Shown: piece after piece, positions 32,982 to 42,312 of the stretch | Position numbering within the stretch: the stretch's first letter is position 1 | Layout of the letters: each line of letters opens with the position of its first letter | Assembly: GCA_021372355.1 (NCBI GenBank) | Contig: JAJFUQ010000223.1 | Span: forward strand, 1 to 49,758 | From: Nocardiaceae bacterium | GTDB lineage: Bacteria > Actinomycetota > Actinomycetes > Mycobacteriales > Mycobacteriaceae | Direction: 5' to 3' | DNA length: 49,758 nt | Translations under genes and position numbers: made by a program | The notes under the pieces: model-generated | Database searches by the model: none | What the model was told of the DNA's origin: nothing | What the model saw: the letters and a program-made list of their open reading frames with translations, nothing else

Positions 32982-33245
32982 ATGAACGCCAACCGCCGCT
33001 CAATCCTCCGCTGGCTCACGAACCGCGTTGCTACCTATCTCGAGGTGCCGGTGCACGCTGTCGACGCTATGGTTCCGCTGGCTGAACTGGGCGTAGACTC
33101 CGTTTACGCGGTAAGCCTCGTCGGTGACGTCGAGGCGCATTTTGACATCGAGGTGGACGCCACGATGATCTTCGACTACCCCACCCTGGCTCACATCGCT
33201 GAGTTCATCGATAGCGCGGTCGCCCAGCAGGCGTCGGCCGCGTAA
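32982..33245 (+). CDS. Free-standing acyl carrier protein of the lipid cluster
   Basis: 87 aa, predicted four-helix ACP. The phosphopantetheine site is Ser40 in ELGVDSVYAVSL, followed by a helix and FDYPTLAHIAEFI, the typical helix IV motif of polyketide/NRPS-type ACPs. ATG 32982 is used, with only a weak AGGCAC upstream; the longer open frame runs through the leader hairpin and is not credible as coding. The gene precedes the fatty acyl-AMP ligase by 14 nt and is its likely acyl acceptor. Confidence 0.9.
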   Translation: MNANRRSILRWLTNRVATYLEVPVHAVDAMVPLAELGVDSVYAVSLVGDVEAHFDIEVDATMIFDYPTLAHIAEFIDSAVAQQASAA

Positions 33246-33259
33246 TCGTGGGACACGAT

Positions 33260-35005
33260 ATGACCAGCGAACTCATCACGCACCTTCGAACTCAGTTCAC
33301 GGCGGCACTCGATTCCCGCAGTTTCACCTTTCTCTCGGAGTCTGGGCGCGGGCTCGCCGCCGACGTCGGCACCTTCGCCGAGATCGACCGGGCCGCGCGC
33401 GAACTCGCGGTGTGGCTGTCGCAGCACGCCGACCGTCGACAGCCGGTCCTTCTCCTGTTCGAACCGAGCCTGGATTTCTGGAAGACCTTCCTCGGCTGCG
33501 TACTCGCCGGCGTCACGGCGATCCCCGCTCCGCTCCCGCACGATCAGCGCAGCATGCAGCGGGTCGCGAAGATCCACGCCGACGCGGGCGCGAGACTCAC
33601 CCTGACATCCGTCAAGCTCCGGGACATCCTCGCCGAGCGAATCGACAAGCTCGAACTGACGGACGCGATGGACGTCGTTGCGGTCGGCGCAGCCACTGCC
33701 TCCGATCCAGACGACTGGACGCCACCGGACGTCACGAATGACGCTGTGGCATTCCTGCAGTACACCTCCGGCTCGACCGGCGACCCCAAGGGCGTCGCCG
33801 TCACGCATGCCAACGTCATGGCGAACCAGTCCGCGATGGCGGAGGCAATGGGCGCGGGACCGGATTCGGTCGTCGTCGGTTGGGTTCCCCACTTTCACGA
33901 CATGGGTCTGCTGGGCGGTCTCCTCGGATTCCACATCGGCGGCAACACGGTCTCCATGGCCCCGATGGCCTTCCTCAAGCAGCCGGTCCGCCTCCTCAAG
34001 GCAATCAGCGACTACCGCGGAACCATCAGTGCTGCCCCGAATTTCGCGTTTGACCTCATCGCCAAGCGAACGACCCCCGAGCAGATAGCCGACCTCGACT
34101 TGTCGTGCTGGGAAGTCGCGATCAACGGCGCCGAGCCGGTCCGCCAGCGGACGATCGAGCGTTTGGCCGAGGCCCTCGCGCCGGCCGGCTTCTCCCCCGC
34201 GACGATGAAGCCGGCATTCGGGATGGCCGAAGTCACGCTCATGGCGACCATGACGCGCGAGACCCCGAAGTTCGTCGTCGCCGATCTGACGGCCCTCGAG
34301 CAGCATCGGTTCGAGTCCGCGGCCCACGGGGTGAGCCTCGTGAGCTCGGGTCCGCCGGCCCCCGGCGTCGAGGTCCGAATCGTCGACCCGCAGTCGCTCG
34401 CGGTGCTTCCGGAGGACGCGGTCGGCGAGATCTGGCTCCGCGGCGCAAGCGTTGCCAGTGGCTACTACAACCGACCGGTCGAGACCGCCGAACGCTTTGA
34501 CGCCCGAACCGCAGACGGCGACGGGCCGTACCTTCGCACCGGCGATCTGGGCCTTCTTCACGAGGGCGAGCTCTACGTCACCGGACGTTTGAAGGACGTG
34601 TTGATCATGAACGGCCGCAACCTGTACCCGCAGGACATCGAGGCCCTCATCCAGGACGTTCACCCGGCTATCGAGGGCTCCCGCGGCGTCGCGCTGTCTA
34701 TCGACGCCAAGGACGGCGAGCGTCTCGTCGTCGTTCAAGCGATCAAGCCACGACTTCTCGGCGAAGCCAGCCTCGACGACCTCGCGAAGCAGATGAAATC
34801 GGCGATCGCGCGTGGGTTCGATGTCGCAGCGCCGAGCGTCGTACTCGTCGGACAGACCGGAATTCACCTCACGACGAGCGGCAAAGTTCAGCGCTCGTCG
34901 ATGCGCAAGGCCTTCCGAGACGGGGATTTGAGCAGCGTGCTCCACCACAGCATCGATCCCGTTCTTCTCGAATTCCTGACGGTGAGCGCAGGTCCGGATC
35001 TATGA
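33260..35005 (+). CDS. Fatty acyl-AMP ligase (FAAL, FadD32/Pks16-like)
   Basis: 581 aa of the ANL superfamily. FAALs form acyl-AMP and pass the acyl group to an ACP rather than to CoA. Seen: AFLQYTSGSTGDPKGVAVTH (P-loop), the FAAL-typical WVPHFHDMGLLGGLL, AINGAEPVR, PAFGMAEVTL, the hinge region LYVTGRLKDVLIMNGRNLYPQDIE, and the C-terminal LTTSGKVQRSSMRKAF. ATG 33260 is chosen (GGGA upstream); GTG 33248 is possible. The stop overlaps the PKS start (ATGA). Chain length is not readable. Confidence 0.93.
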   Translation: MTSELITHLRTQFTAALDSRSFTFLSESGRGLAADVGTFAEIDRAARELAVWLSQHADRRQPVLLLFEPSLDFWKTFLGCVLAGVTAIPAPLPHDQRSMQRVAKIHADAGARLTLTSVKLRDILAERIDKLELTDAMDVVAVGAATASDPDDWTPPDVTNDAVAFLQYTSGSTGDPKGVAVTHANVMANQSAMAEAMGAGPDSVVVGWVPHFHDMGLLGGLLGFHIGGNTVSMAPMAFLKQPVRLLKAISDYRGTISAAPNFAFDLIAKRTTPEQIADLDLSCWEVAINGAEPVRQRTIERLAEALAPAGFSPATMKPAFGMAEVTLMATMTRETPKFVVADLTALEQHRFESAAHGVSLVSSGPPAPGVEVRIVDPQSLAVLPEDAVGEIWLRGASVASGYYNRPVETAERFDARTADGDGPYLRTGDLGLLHEGELYVTGRLKDVLIMNGRNLYPQDIEALIQDVHPAIEGSRGVALSIDAKDGERLVVVQAIKPRLLGEASLDDLAKQMKSAIARGFDVAAPSVVLVGQTGIHLTTSGKVQRSSMRKAFRDGDLSSVLHHSIDPVLLEFLTVSAGPDL

Positions 35006-38000
35006 CCTCCCATGACATCGCCATCGTCGGGGTCGATTGTCGATTCCCGAAGGCGGCCGACCCCGGGCAGTTATGGAGGCTGCTCCTCGACGGCGCTGAT
35101 GGCATCGACGTCGTTCCGTCCGACCATTGGGACGCGAAGGCACTCGAATCCACCGGTACGGTCAACCACCACACCGGTGGATTCCTCAGCGACGCGGACG
35201 CCTTCGACAACGACTTCTTCGGGATCACCCCGCGCGAGGCCGCGGCGATGGACCCGCAGCAGCGACTGCTGCTGCAGTCCGCGTGGCGGGCCTTGGAGAA
35301 TGCGACGCTCGACCCGCGGCGGCAGGCAGGTTCGAACACCGGCGTCTACGTCGGCGTGATGGCGAACGAATGGGCGCAGCTCAATCTTCGCGACTACCAA
35401 TCGATCACCGCGCAGGACGGCTCCGGAAACGGCTACTTCATGACCGCGAACCGGGTGTCGTACCAGTTCGACTTCAAGGGGCCGAGTCTCGCGGTCGACA
35501 CCGCATGCTCGTCGTCCCTCGTCGCAGTGCATCTCGCCACGCAGGCACTGCGGAACCGCGAGTGCGATCAGGCCGTCGCCGCGGGCGTCAATCTCACGCT
35601 GACCCCGGCGATCAATGTCTTCTACACGCAAGCCGGGCTGGCCGCTCCCGACGGACGATGCAAGCCCTTCAGCGGAACCGCGGACGGAATCGGCCGCGGC
35701 GAGGGTGTCGGAGTTGTCGTTCTTCGCCGTCTCGACGATGCGGTCACGGCGGGCCTGCCGATCTGGGCGGTCATCAAGGGCAGCGCAGTCAACAGTGACG
35801 GCAAGAGCAATGGCATCACCGCGCCGAACCGCTGGGCCCAGCAGAAGGTCGTCGAATCCGCGTACCGGAACGCTTCGATCACCCCGGCTGCGGTCGACTT
35901 TCTCGAGGCGCACGGCACCGGGACCGTCCTCGGCGACATGATCGAGACGAAAGCGCTTGGCCACCTTTTCCGTTCGCGCCGGGATCGCCCCTGCGCGATC
36001 GGCTCGATCAAGGGAAACCTGGGCCACACCGAGGGTGCCGCCGGCATCGCCGGCCTCATCAAGACCGTGCTCAGCCTTCATCACCGAATCGTTCCGCCGT
36101 CTCGATTCGCCGACACCGAGAACGCCGACCTCCGACTTTCGGACAGCGGACTTCGGCTGCTGACCACACCGATGGATTTGTCGGCGGGTGAAGTCGTCGC
36201 GGGATTGTCGAGCTTCGGCATGGGCGGAACGAACTGTCACATGGTCGTCGCCAGCGCACCGGCCCGTGCGTCAACAGTGTCGAGCGGACCCGGAATCCTC
36301 ACGATCTCGTCGAACACGGTCGAAGGACTGCGCCGCAATGCCCTCCTCCTCGCCGACGACATCGAGGCGAACGAAGCGCCCATCGATCAACTGTGCTGGT
36401 CGACCAACCAGATCAAGGCCTCCGGCAAGGTACGCGCCGCGTTCCTCGCGTCCGACCGCGTCGCCGCTGCAGCCCAACTGCGCGGCGATCTGACGATCGG
36501 CCGTGCCGCCGGAATGGCGGCCGGCTGGCTGTTCAGTGGTCAGGGCACGCAGTTCGCGGGCATGGACCGGGCCGTTCTGGACGGACCTGACGTTCTCCGC
36601 ACCGCATTCGACGAGGTCGAGGAAGCGCTTCTCCCCCACCTCGGCGTGCAGATTCGCGAAGTGATGGGCGACGATCGCATCAACGCGACCGAATTCGCTC
36701 AGCCCGCGATCTTCGCGATTCAGTACGCCCAGGCCAAGGCGCTGCTCTCGCTCGGCGCCGAGCCTGCCTGGCTGGTCGGGCACAGCATCGGTGAGTTCGC
36801 GGCCGCCACGATCGCCGAGATCCTGACTCTCGACGACGCCGCACGTCTCGTCGCCGCGCGCGGCCGCCTGATGCAAAACCTGCCGGTCAACGGTGGAATG
36901 CTCGCGGTCCGGGCGGCCGTGTCAGATCTCGAAACGGGCCGCCTCGACGTCGCCGCGGTCAATGGCCCGCAGGACGTCGTGCTGGCCGGTTCGCTCGATG
37001 CCGTCGCGGAGGTCGCGACCGAACTCGAGGGCCGCGGGTACACGACGCGTCGAATCAACACCTCACATGCATTCCACTCGGCGTTGATGGAGCCGATGAT
37101 CGCGGAGTTCGCCGAGGTCGCAGCAGCGTGCACGTATTCGCCCGCCGCGTTCCCGATCTACTCGACCGCCCGCGGCCGCCTTCTCGACGACGAAGAGCCG
37201 ATGGATGCGGACTACTGGGTCGAACACATCCGCTCGACCGTCCAGTTCGCCGATGCCACCACCGCAGCGCTTGATTCGGGGCCGACGCACCTCGTCGAAT
37301 TCGGTGCCAAACGAGTGCTCGGACCGATGATCCGGCGCCTGAATCCAGAGGCTCCGACGCCGCTGTGCGTCGCCGACGGATTCAGCGACGCAGTCGTCGC
37401 ACTTTATCGAGACGGGGTCAATCCGCAGTGGAACCTGCTGTACCCCAAGGCCTCTCAGGTCGCCCACCGCCTCACCGGCTACGCGTTCGACACGACGAAC
37501 CGCTTCTGGATCAAAGAACAACCGACCCTTTCGCCGACGCCGGTCGCCACCCCCATCACCTCCGGAGACTCGACCATGGACAACCTCATCGCCCTGTTCC
37601 GCGAGCAAGCCGCCGTCCTCGCGGCCTACGGGAAAATCACACCGGCAGGCGACGCACCGACACCTGCCACCGTTGCCGTCGCACCGCAGGTCCACGACAA
37701 CGTCGCCGACATCGTGTTCGGCGAGGTGGCCCGCATCAGCGGATTCCCCCAGTCGAAGTTGCGTGCCAACCAGTCGATCAACGGCGAACTCGGATTCGAC
37801 TCGATCATGCTCGCCGACCTCTTCACGGGCCTGAAGCGCCAGCTGCCGAACCAGGTGATCCAACCCGAGGCATTGGCGTCCGCGGGCACCCTCGCCGACG
37901 TCATCGCACTGGCCGGCGGTCGCGCGACCCCGGTGACGGCGGCGCCCGTCAACGCCGTCGCGCCGCAGTCCCGGATCAGCGACTTCGAGGAGGTCAAAGC

Positions 38001-39177
38001 CCTCCAGGACCGCTTTGCCCTCGGCGCGGCACTCGGCGTCGAGACCAATCCCTACTTCATCGTCAACGACGGCGTCACCCGCGATACCTCGATCATCGAC
38101 GGCGAGCCCGTCGTCAACTTCTCGAGTTACAACTACCTCGGGATGTCCGGCCACGCGGCCGTGTCTGCGGCCGTCGCCGACGCCGTCGTCCGCTGGGGCA
38201 GCTCGTGCTCGGCCTCCCGGTTGCTGTCGGGAGAGAAGCCGGTCCATCGCGAGCTCGAGCTCGAACTCGCGAGCCTCCTCGGCACTGAAGACGCGATGGC
38301 CCTGGTGAGCGGCCACGCCACCAATGTCACCGTCATCGGGCATCTTCTCGGCGCGGGCGATCTCGTGATCCACGACAGCCTCGCGCACGACAGCATCATG
38401 CAGGGCTGCAAACTGTCCGGGGCCACGCGTAGGCCGTTCCCGCACAACGACTTCGCAGCCCTCGACGAACTCCTCACCCAGATACGGCACCAGTACCGCC
38501 GGGTCCTCATCATTCTCGAGGGCGTCTACAGCCAGGACGGCGATATCCCGGACCTCCAGGCGTTCATCGAGGTCAAGCGCAAGCACCAGGCATTGCTCAT
38601 GATCGACGAAGCGCACAGCATCGGTGTCCTCGGCGCTACCGGCGGTGGCATCGGTGAGTACTTCGGCGTCAACCGCTCCGATGTCGAACTGTGGTCGGGC
38701 ACGATGTCGAAGGCGCTCGCGGGGTGCGGCGGCTACGTCGGCGGCTCCACGGAGTTGATCGAATTCCTCAAGTACACGACGCCGGGATTCATCTACAGCG
38801 TCGGGATGCCACCTCCGACGGCAGCCGCCTCGCTTGCGGCGATCCGCACGATGCGCGCGGAACCCGAGCACCTCAAGCGCCTGCGCGCCCACTCAGCGTT
38901 GTTCCTCAAGCTCGCGCGCGAAGCCGGGATCGACACCGGAGACAGCTACGACACGCCGGTCATCCCGTGCATCGTGGGGAGTTCGATCAACGCGCTCCGC
39001 CTGTCGATCGCGCTGCTCAAGCGCGGCATCAACTCGAACCCGATCCTCTACCCCGCGGTTCCCGAGGACAAGGCGCGTCTGCGCTTCTTCATCACGGCCT
39101 GCCACACCGAGGAGCAGATCCGCAGTTCCGTGAAGATCCTGGCCGAGGAGATCGCACTGTTGGAGCAGGGGGTCTGA
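35002..39177 (+). CDS. Polyketide synthase KS-AT-ACP fused to an alpha-oxoamine synthase
   Basis: 1391 aa. The ketosynthase (about 1-425) has an intact triad: Cys169 in DTACSSS, His304 in EAHGTGT, His342 in GNLGHTEG. The acyltransferase (about 505-800) has Ser595 in GHSIGEF and the malonyl-type HAFH motif (689-692). The ACP has Ser934 in GFDSIML. The C-terminal domain (about 985-1391) is an alpha-oxoamine synthase like 5-aminolevulinate, AONS, serine palmitoyltransferase and PigH enzymes, with MIDEAHSIGVLG and the PLP Lys1237 in GTMSKAL. There are no KR, DH, ER or TE domains. So it should extend an acyl chain once, leave the beta-ketone, and release it by decarboxylative condensation with an amino acid. 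It overlaps the FAAL gene by 4 nt. Confidence 0.93.
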   Translation: MTSHDIAIVGVDCRFPKAADPGQLWRLLLDGADGIDVVPSDHWDAKALESTGTVNHHTGGFLSDADAFDNDFFGITPREAAAMDPQQRLLLQSAWRALENATLDPRRQAGSNTGVYVGVMANEWAQLNLRDYQSITAQDGSGNGYFMTANRVSYQFDFKGPSLAVDTACSSSLVAVHLATQALRNRECDQAVAAGVNLTLTPAINVFYTQAGLAAPDGRCKPFSGTADGIGRGEGVGVVVLRRLDDAVTAGLPIWAVIKGSAVNSDGKSNGITAPNRWAQQKVVESAYRNASITPAAVDFLEAHGTGTVLGDMIETKALGHLFRSRRDRPCAIGSIKGNLGHTEGAAGIAGLIKTVLSLHHRIVPPSRFADTENADLRLSDSGLRLLTTPMDLSAGEVVAGLSSFGMGGTNCHMVVASAPARASTVSSGPGILTISSNTVEGLRRNALLLADDIEANEAPIDQLCWSTNQIKASGKVRAAFLASDRVAAAAQLRGDLTIGRAAGMAAGWLFSGQGTQFAGMDRAVLDGPDVLRTAFDEVEEALLPHLGVQIREVMGDDRINATEFAQPAIFAIQYAQAKALLSLGAEPAWLVGHSIGEFAAATIAEILTLDDAARLVAARGRLMQNLPVNGGMLAVRAAVSDLETGRLDVAAVNGPQDVVLAGSLDAVAEVATELEGRGYTTRRINTSHAFHSALMEPMIAEFAEVAAACTYSPAAFPIYSTARGRLLDDEEPMDADYWVEHIRSTVQFADATTAALDSGPTHLVEFGAKRVLGPMIRRLNPEAPTPLCVADGFSDAVVALYRDGVNPQWNLLYPKASQVAHRLTGYAFDTTNRFWIKEQPTLSPTPVATPITSGDSTMDNLIALFREQAAVLAAYGKITPAGDAPTPATVAVAPQVHDNVADIVFGEVARISGFPQSKLRANQSINGELGFDSIMLADLFTGLKRQLPNQVIQPEALASAGTLADVIALAGGRATPVTAAPVNAVAPQSRISDFEEVKALQDRFALGAALGVETNPYFIVNDGVTRDTSIIDGEPVVNFSSYNYLGMSGHAAVSAAVADAVVRWGSSCSASRLLSGEKPVHRELELELASLLGTEDAMALVSGHATNVTVIGHLLGAGDLVIHDSLAHDSIMQGCKLSGATRRPFPHNDFAALDELLTQIRHQYRRVLIILEGVYSQDGDIPDLQAFIEVKRKHQALLMIDEAHSIGVLGATGGGIGEYFGVNRSDVELWSGTMSKALAGCGGYVGGSTELIEFLKYTTPGFIYSVGMPPPTAAASLAAIRTMRAEPEHLKRLRAHSALFLKLAREAGIDTGDSYDTPVIPCIVGSSINALRLSIALLKRGINSNPILYPAVPEDKARLRFFITACHTEEQIRSSVKILAEEIALLEQGV

Positions 39178-39180
39178 GAC

Positions 39181-42100
39181 ATGCTGAGGACCATCGCGCA
39201 GTTCTGCGTCACTCGACCGAAGGCAGTACTCGGCGCGGTCGGCGTTCTCCTCATTCTGTGCATTGCGCTGGGGTCGAATGTCAGCGAACGTCTCGGGGTC
39301 GCGGGCTTCTCGAATCCGGATTCCGAGTCGAGCCGCGCTGCGGTCCTCATCGCCGACAAGTTCGGCGGCACCCCCAACCTCGTTCTCGAGGTCCAGTCAA
39401 AGCAAGGCAATGTCGACGACGCCGCTGTCGCCGCAGTCGCCGATCAGACCCAGAAGGTCGTCGCCGACGAACCATCGGCGAAGGTCGTGAGCTCATACTG
39501 GCGCGACCATGCCACGGACTTGCGCAGTCAGGACGGCCAATCGGGCCTCATCATGGTCCAGATCTCCGGTACCGAAGATCAGGCCGCGAAGACCGCCCGC
39601 CGGATCATCAACGACCTCCCCGGCGATTCGAACGTATCGGTACAGGCGGGCGGACTGCTCGGCCTTCAGGTCGAGACCGAGAAGCAGGTGTCCGGCGATC
39701 TCGTCATCAGCGAGGCGATGGCGATTCCGGTGACGCTGGTCTTTCTCGTGGTCGTGTTCGGCGGCCTGGTCGCGGCGGTGCTCCCACTGTCGCTCGGCAT
39801 CACATCGATCATCGCGGCGCTCGGCGTACTCGCGATCCTGACGCGAATAACCGACGTCTCCGTGCACGCCCTCACGGTTGCGACGGCTTTCGGACTCGGA
39901 CTTTCGATCGACTTCGGGCTGCTGATGGTCTCCCGCTTCCGCTAGGAGCGAGCGTCCGGCCTCGAACACAATGCCGCCATCGTCGAAACCGTCGCTTCGG
40001 CGGGACGCACGATCGTCTTCAGCGCGGCGACAGTTGCGCTCGCCATGTCCGGACTGCTCGTCTTCCCGACCTACTTCTTGCGGTCGGTGGGCCTGGCGGC
40101 CAGCGTTGTCGTCATCCTGTCGGCGGTCAGCGCCATCACCGTTCTCCCTGCCGTCATGGCTCTGCTCGGGAACCGGATCGATTCCCTGCGGATCTTCCGT
40201 CGGTCACCCGCCCCGCCCGAATCGGAGTTCTGGCGGCGTTGTGCCCAGAAGGTCGTTCGCAAACCACTGGTCATGGCGCTGCCGGTCATCGCCGTACTGC
40301 TGGCACTGGGTATTCCGTTCCTGCACGCCCAGTACGCCACTCCCGATGAGCGTGCTCTCCCACCGGGCTCCGCGGCGCGCGAGGTGACGCAATCAGTGCG
40401 CGCGAACTACACCGTCGACTCCTCGAGCGCGATCACGATCATCACCCAGACGGACCCGGCCGGCCTCCGGGCCATGGCCGAGCCGATTTCACGCCTCCCC
40501 GGAGTGTCCCGCGTCGACGGTTCCTTCGGCAGCTTTGCGCAGGGAAACCAGGTGGCCGAACCAACCCCGGCGTCGGCCGCCTTCACCTCCGGCAACTCGG
40601 GCTACGTCCTCGTGCAAATGTCCGTCAGCGCGCAGTCTGACCAGGCGCGCAGCCTCGTCGAACGCATTCGAACCGAATTCACGAACGACAAGGCGCTGGT
40701 CGGCGGTCCGGCCGCCGTTCTCGTCGACAGTCGCGCAGCCGTGACCGACAACCTCGGCGTCGCGATTCTCATCATGGCGGTAGCGACGTTCGTGATGATG
40801 TTCCTCTTCACCGGCAGCGTGATCGTCCCGATCAAGGCACTGACGCTGAACCTGTTCGTGCTCTCCGGCGTGCTCGGCCTGATGGTGCTCATCTTCCAAG
40901 ACGGGCACGGCGCGGGCGCGCTTGGTGTCACTCCTGCCCCGCTCGGCCTGCCGATGGTCGTCCTGCTGTGCTGCATCGCGTTCAGCCTGTCGGTCGATTA
41001 CGAGATCTTCCTGCTGAGCCGGATCAAGGAAGCTCGCGACAGCGGACTCTCGAACGAGGTCGCGATCGTCGCCGGGCTCAGCAAAGTCGGTCGAATCGTC
41101 AGCAGCGCAGCCATCCTGTTGACCATCACGTTGGTGTCGTTCACCAACGGACTGTCGTTCATGAAGATGTTCGGTATCGGTACCGCACTCGCCGTCACAC
41201 TCGACGCGACGGTCATCCGGGGCATCGTCGTTCCGGCCTTCCTACGCGTCGCCGGTGAGCTCAACTGGTGGGCGCCAGCCCCGCTCCGGCGGTTCTACGA
41301 GCGGTTCGGCCTCCGCGAATCGGACGAAAAACCCTCGCAAACAACATCTTCCGTTCCGCGGGAAGTCGAGGTCCTACCCGGCCACCACGTCGTGGCCGCC
41401 GTCGACGGGATCGCCGCCGTCATCTCCCGCCGCGATACCGAGTCCGATTCGGCAAGCCTGGCGTGGAGCGTTCTCGAAGTGGCCCGTCGCAGCCGGAACG
41501 ACGGCGTCGCCCTCGCGGCCGGCCTTTCGGAGATCGCCGTCCAGATGCAGGCCGACCTGGGCGTCGCGATCCCATCCGCGAACGGGCTCACCGTGTTCCT
41601 TCGAGGCTCGGCGACGTCGACGCTCGATGGTTCGGAGGGCGCTCGGACGGTACTCGCGTGCCTCGATGCCGAGCACGGCGACTGCTACCGCGTTCCGGTC
41701 CCTCTCGGCCCCATCACGCTCGCGATCCGAGATAGCGCTGCGACGGACCTGGACCGGCCCCGCGAACCCGGCAACAACCGACTCGCCAACTGGATGGCTT
41801 TCGGCCAGGGCGCCGTGTTGTGGCCCGCCGGATCGATGACCGTGCTGCCCCCTCCGCCGCCCTCACCGGCACCTGCGCCCGCACCGGCGGCACCGGTGGC
41901 ACCGGCCGCCGAGCCGACCGGGCGCTTCACGCCATTCTCGATTCCACCGCCCGTTGGCACGCCCATCGAGGTCGCTCGCGTGACCCTCGACGACGGCACG
42001 AGTTTCGACATCAACGGCGACTACCTCATCGGGCGGAACCCCTCGGTATCGCGTGAGCCCGGACTGCGGTCGATCCGCATCGACGACCCGCAGGTGTCCC

Positions 42101-42312
42101 GCGTGCATGCGGCGATTCGCCGGATGAACGGCGACGTGTACGTCGTCGACCAGGACTCCCACAACGGTGTCTACGTCCAGACCGGAGACGGAACCTGGAA
42201 TCGCGTCGCCACGCGGGTGCCGACAATGTGGCGACCCGGCACCGAAATTCGGATCGGCAACCGGGTCCTGCGACTCGAACTCGTCAGCGCGGCGACTAGT
42301 AAAGTGCCGTAG
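39181..42312 (+). pseudogene. MmpL/RND lipid transporter with C-terminal FHA domain, in-frame TAG at codon 255
   Basis: Translated through the TAG at 39943-39945 it is one 1043-residue protein. MmpL part (about 1-720): an N-terminal helix, a first periplasmic loop, helices including SIDFGLLMVSRFR, a second loop, and SLSVDYEIFLLSRIKEARD in the second half. A soluble region follows, then a Pro/Ala linker (about 890-915), then an FHA domain (about 930-1043) with YLIGRNPSVSR, QVSRVHAAI and DSHNGVYV. The TAG replaces the first Glu expected in SRFRE-ERA. The gene starts 3 nt after the PKS and is its likely exporter. Functional only if the TAG is read through or is a sequencing error. Confidence 0.87.

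Noticed and set aside
38691..40349. 552-codon frame on the plus strand across the PKS/MmpL junction
   Set aside because: It is out of frame with two well-supported genes, Arg/Pro rich and without any recognisable domain.
30721..42312. Genome-wide reassignment of TAG as a sense codon
   Set aside because: Several intact genes in the window (glmU, ispE, universal stress gene at 17867, glgB itself) end in TAG at the expected place.
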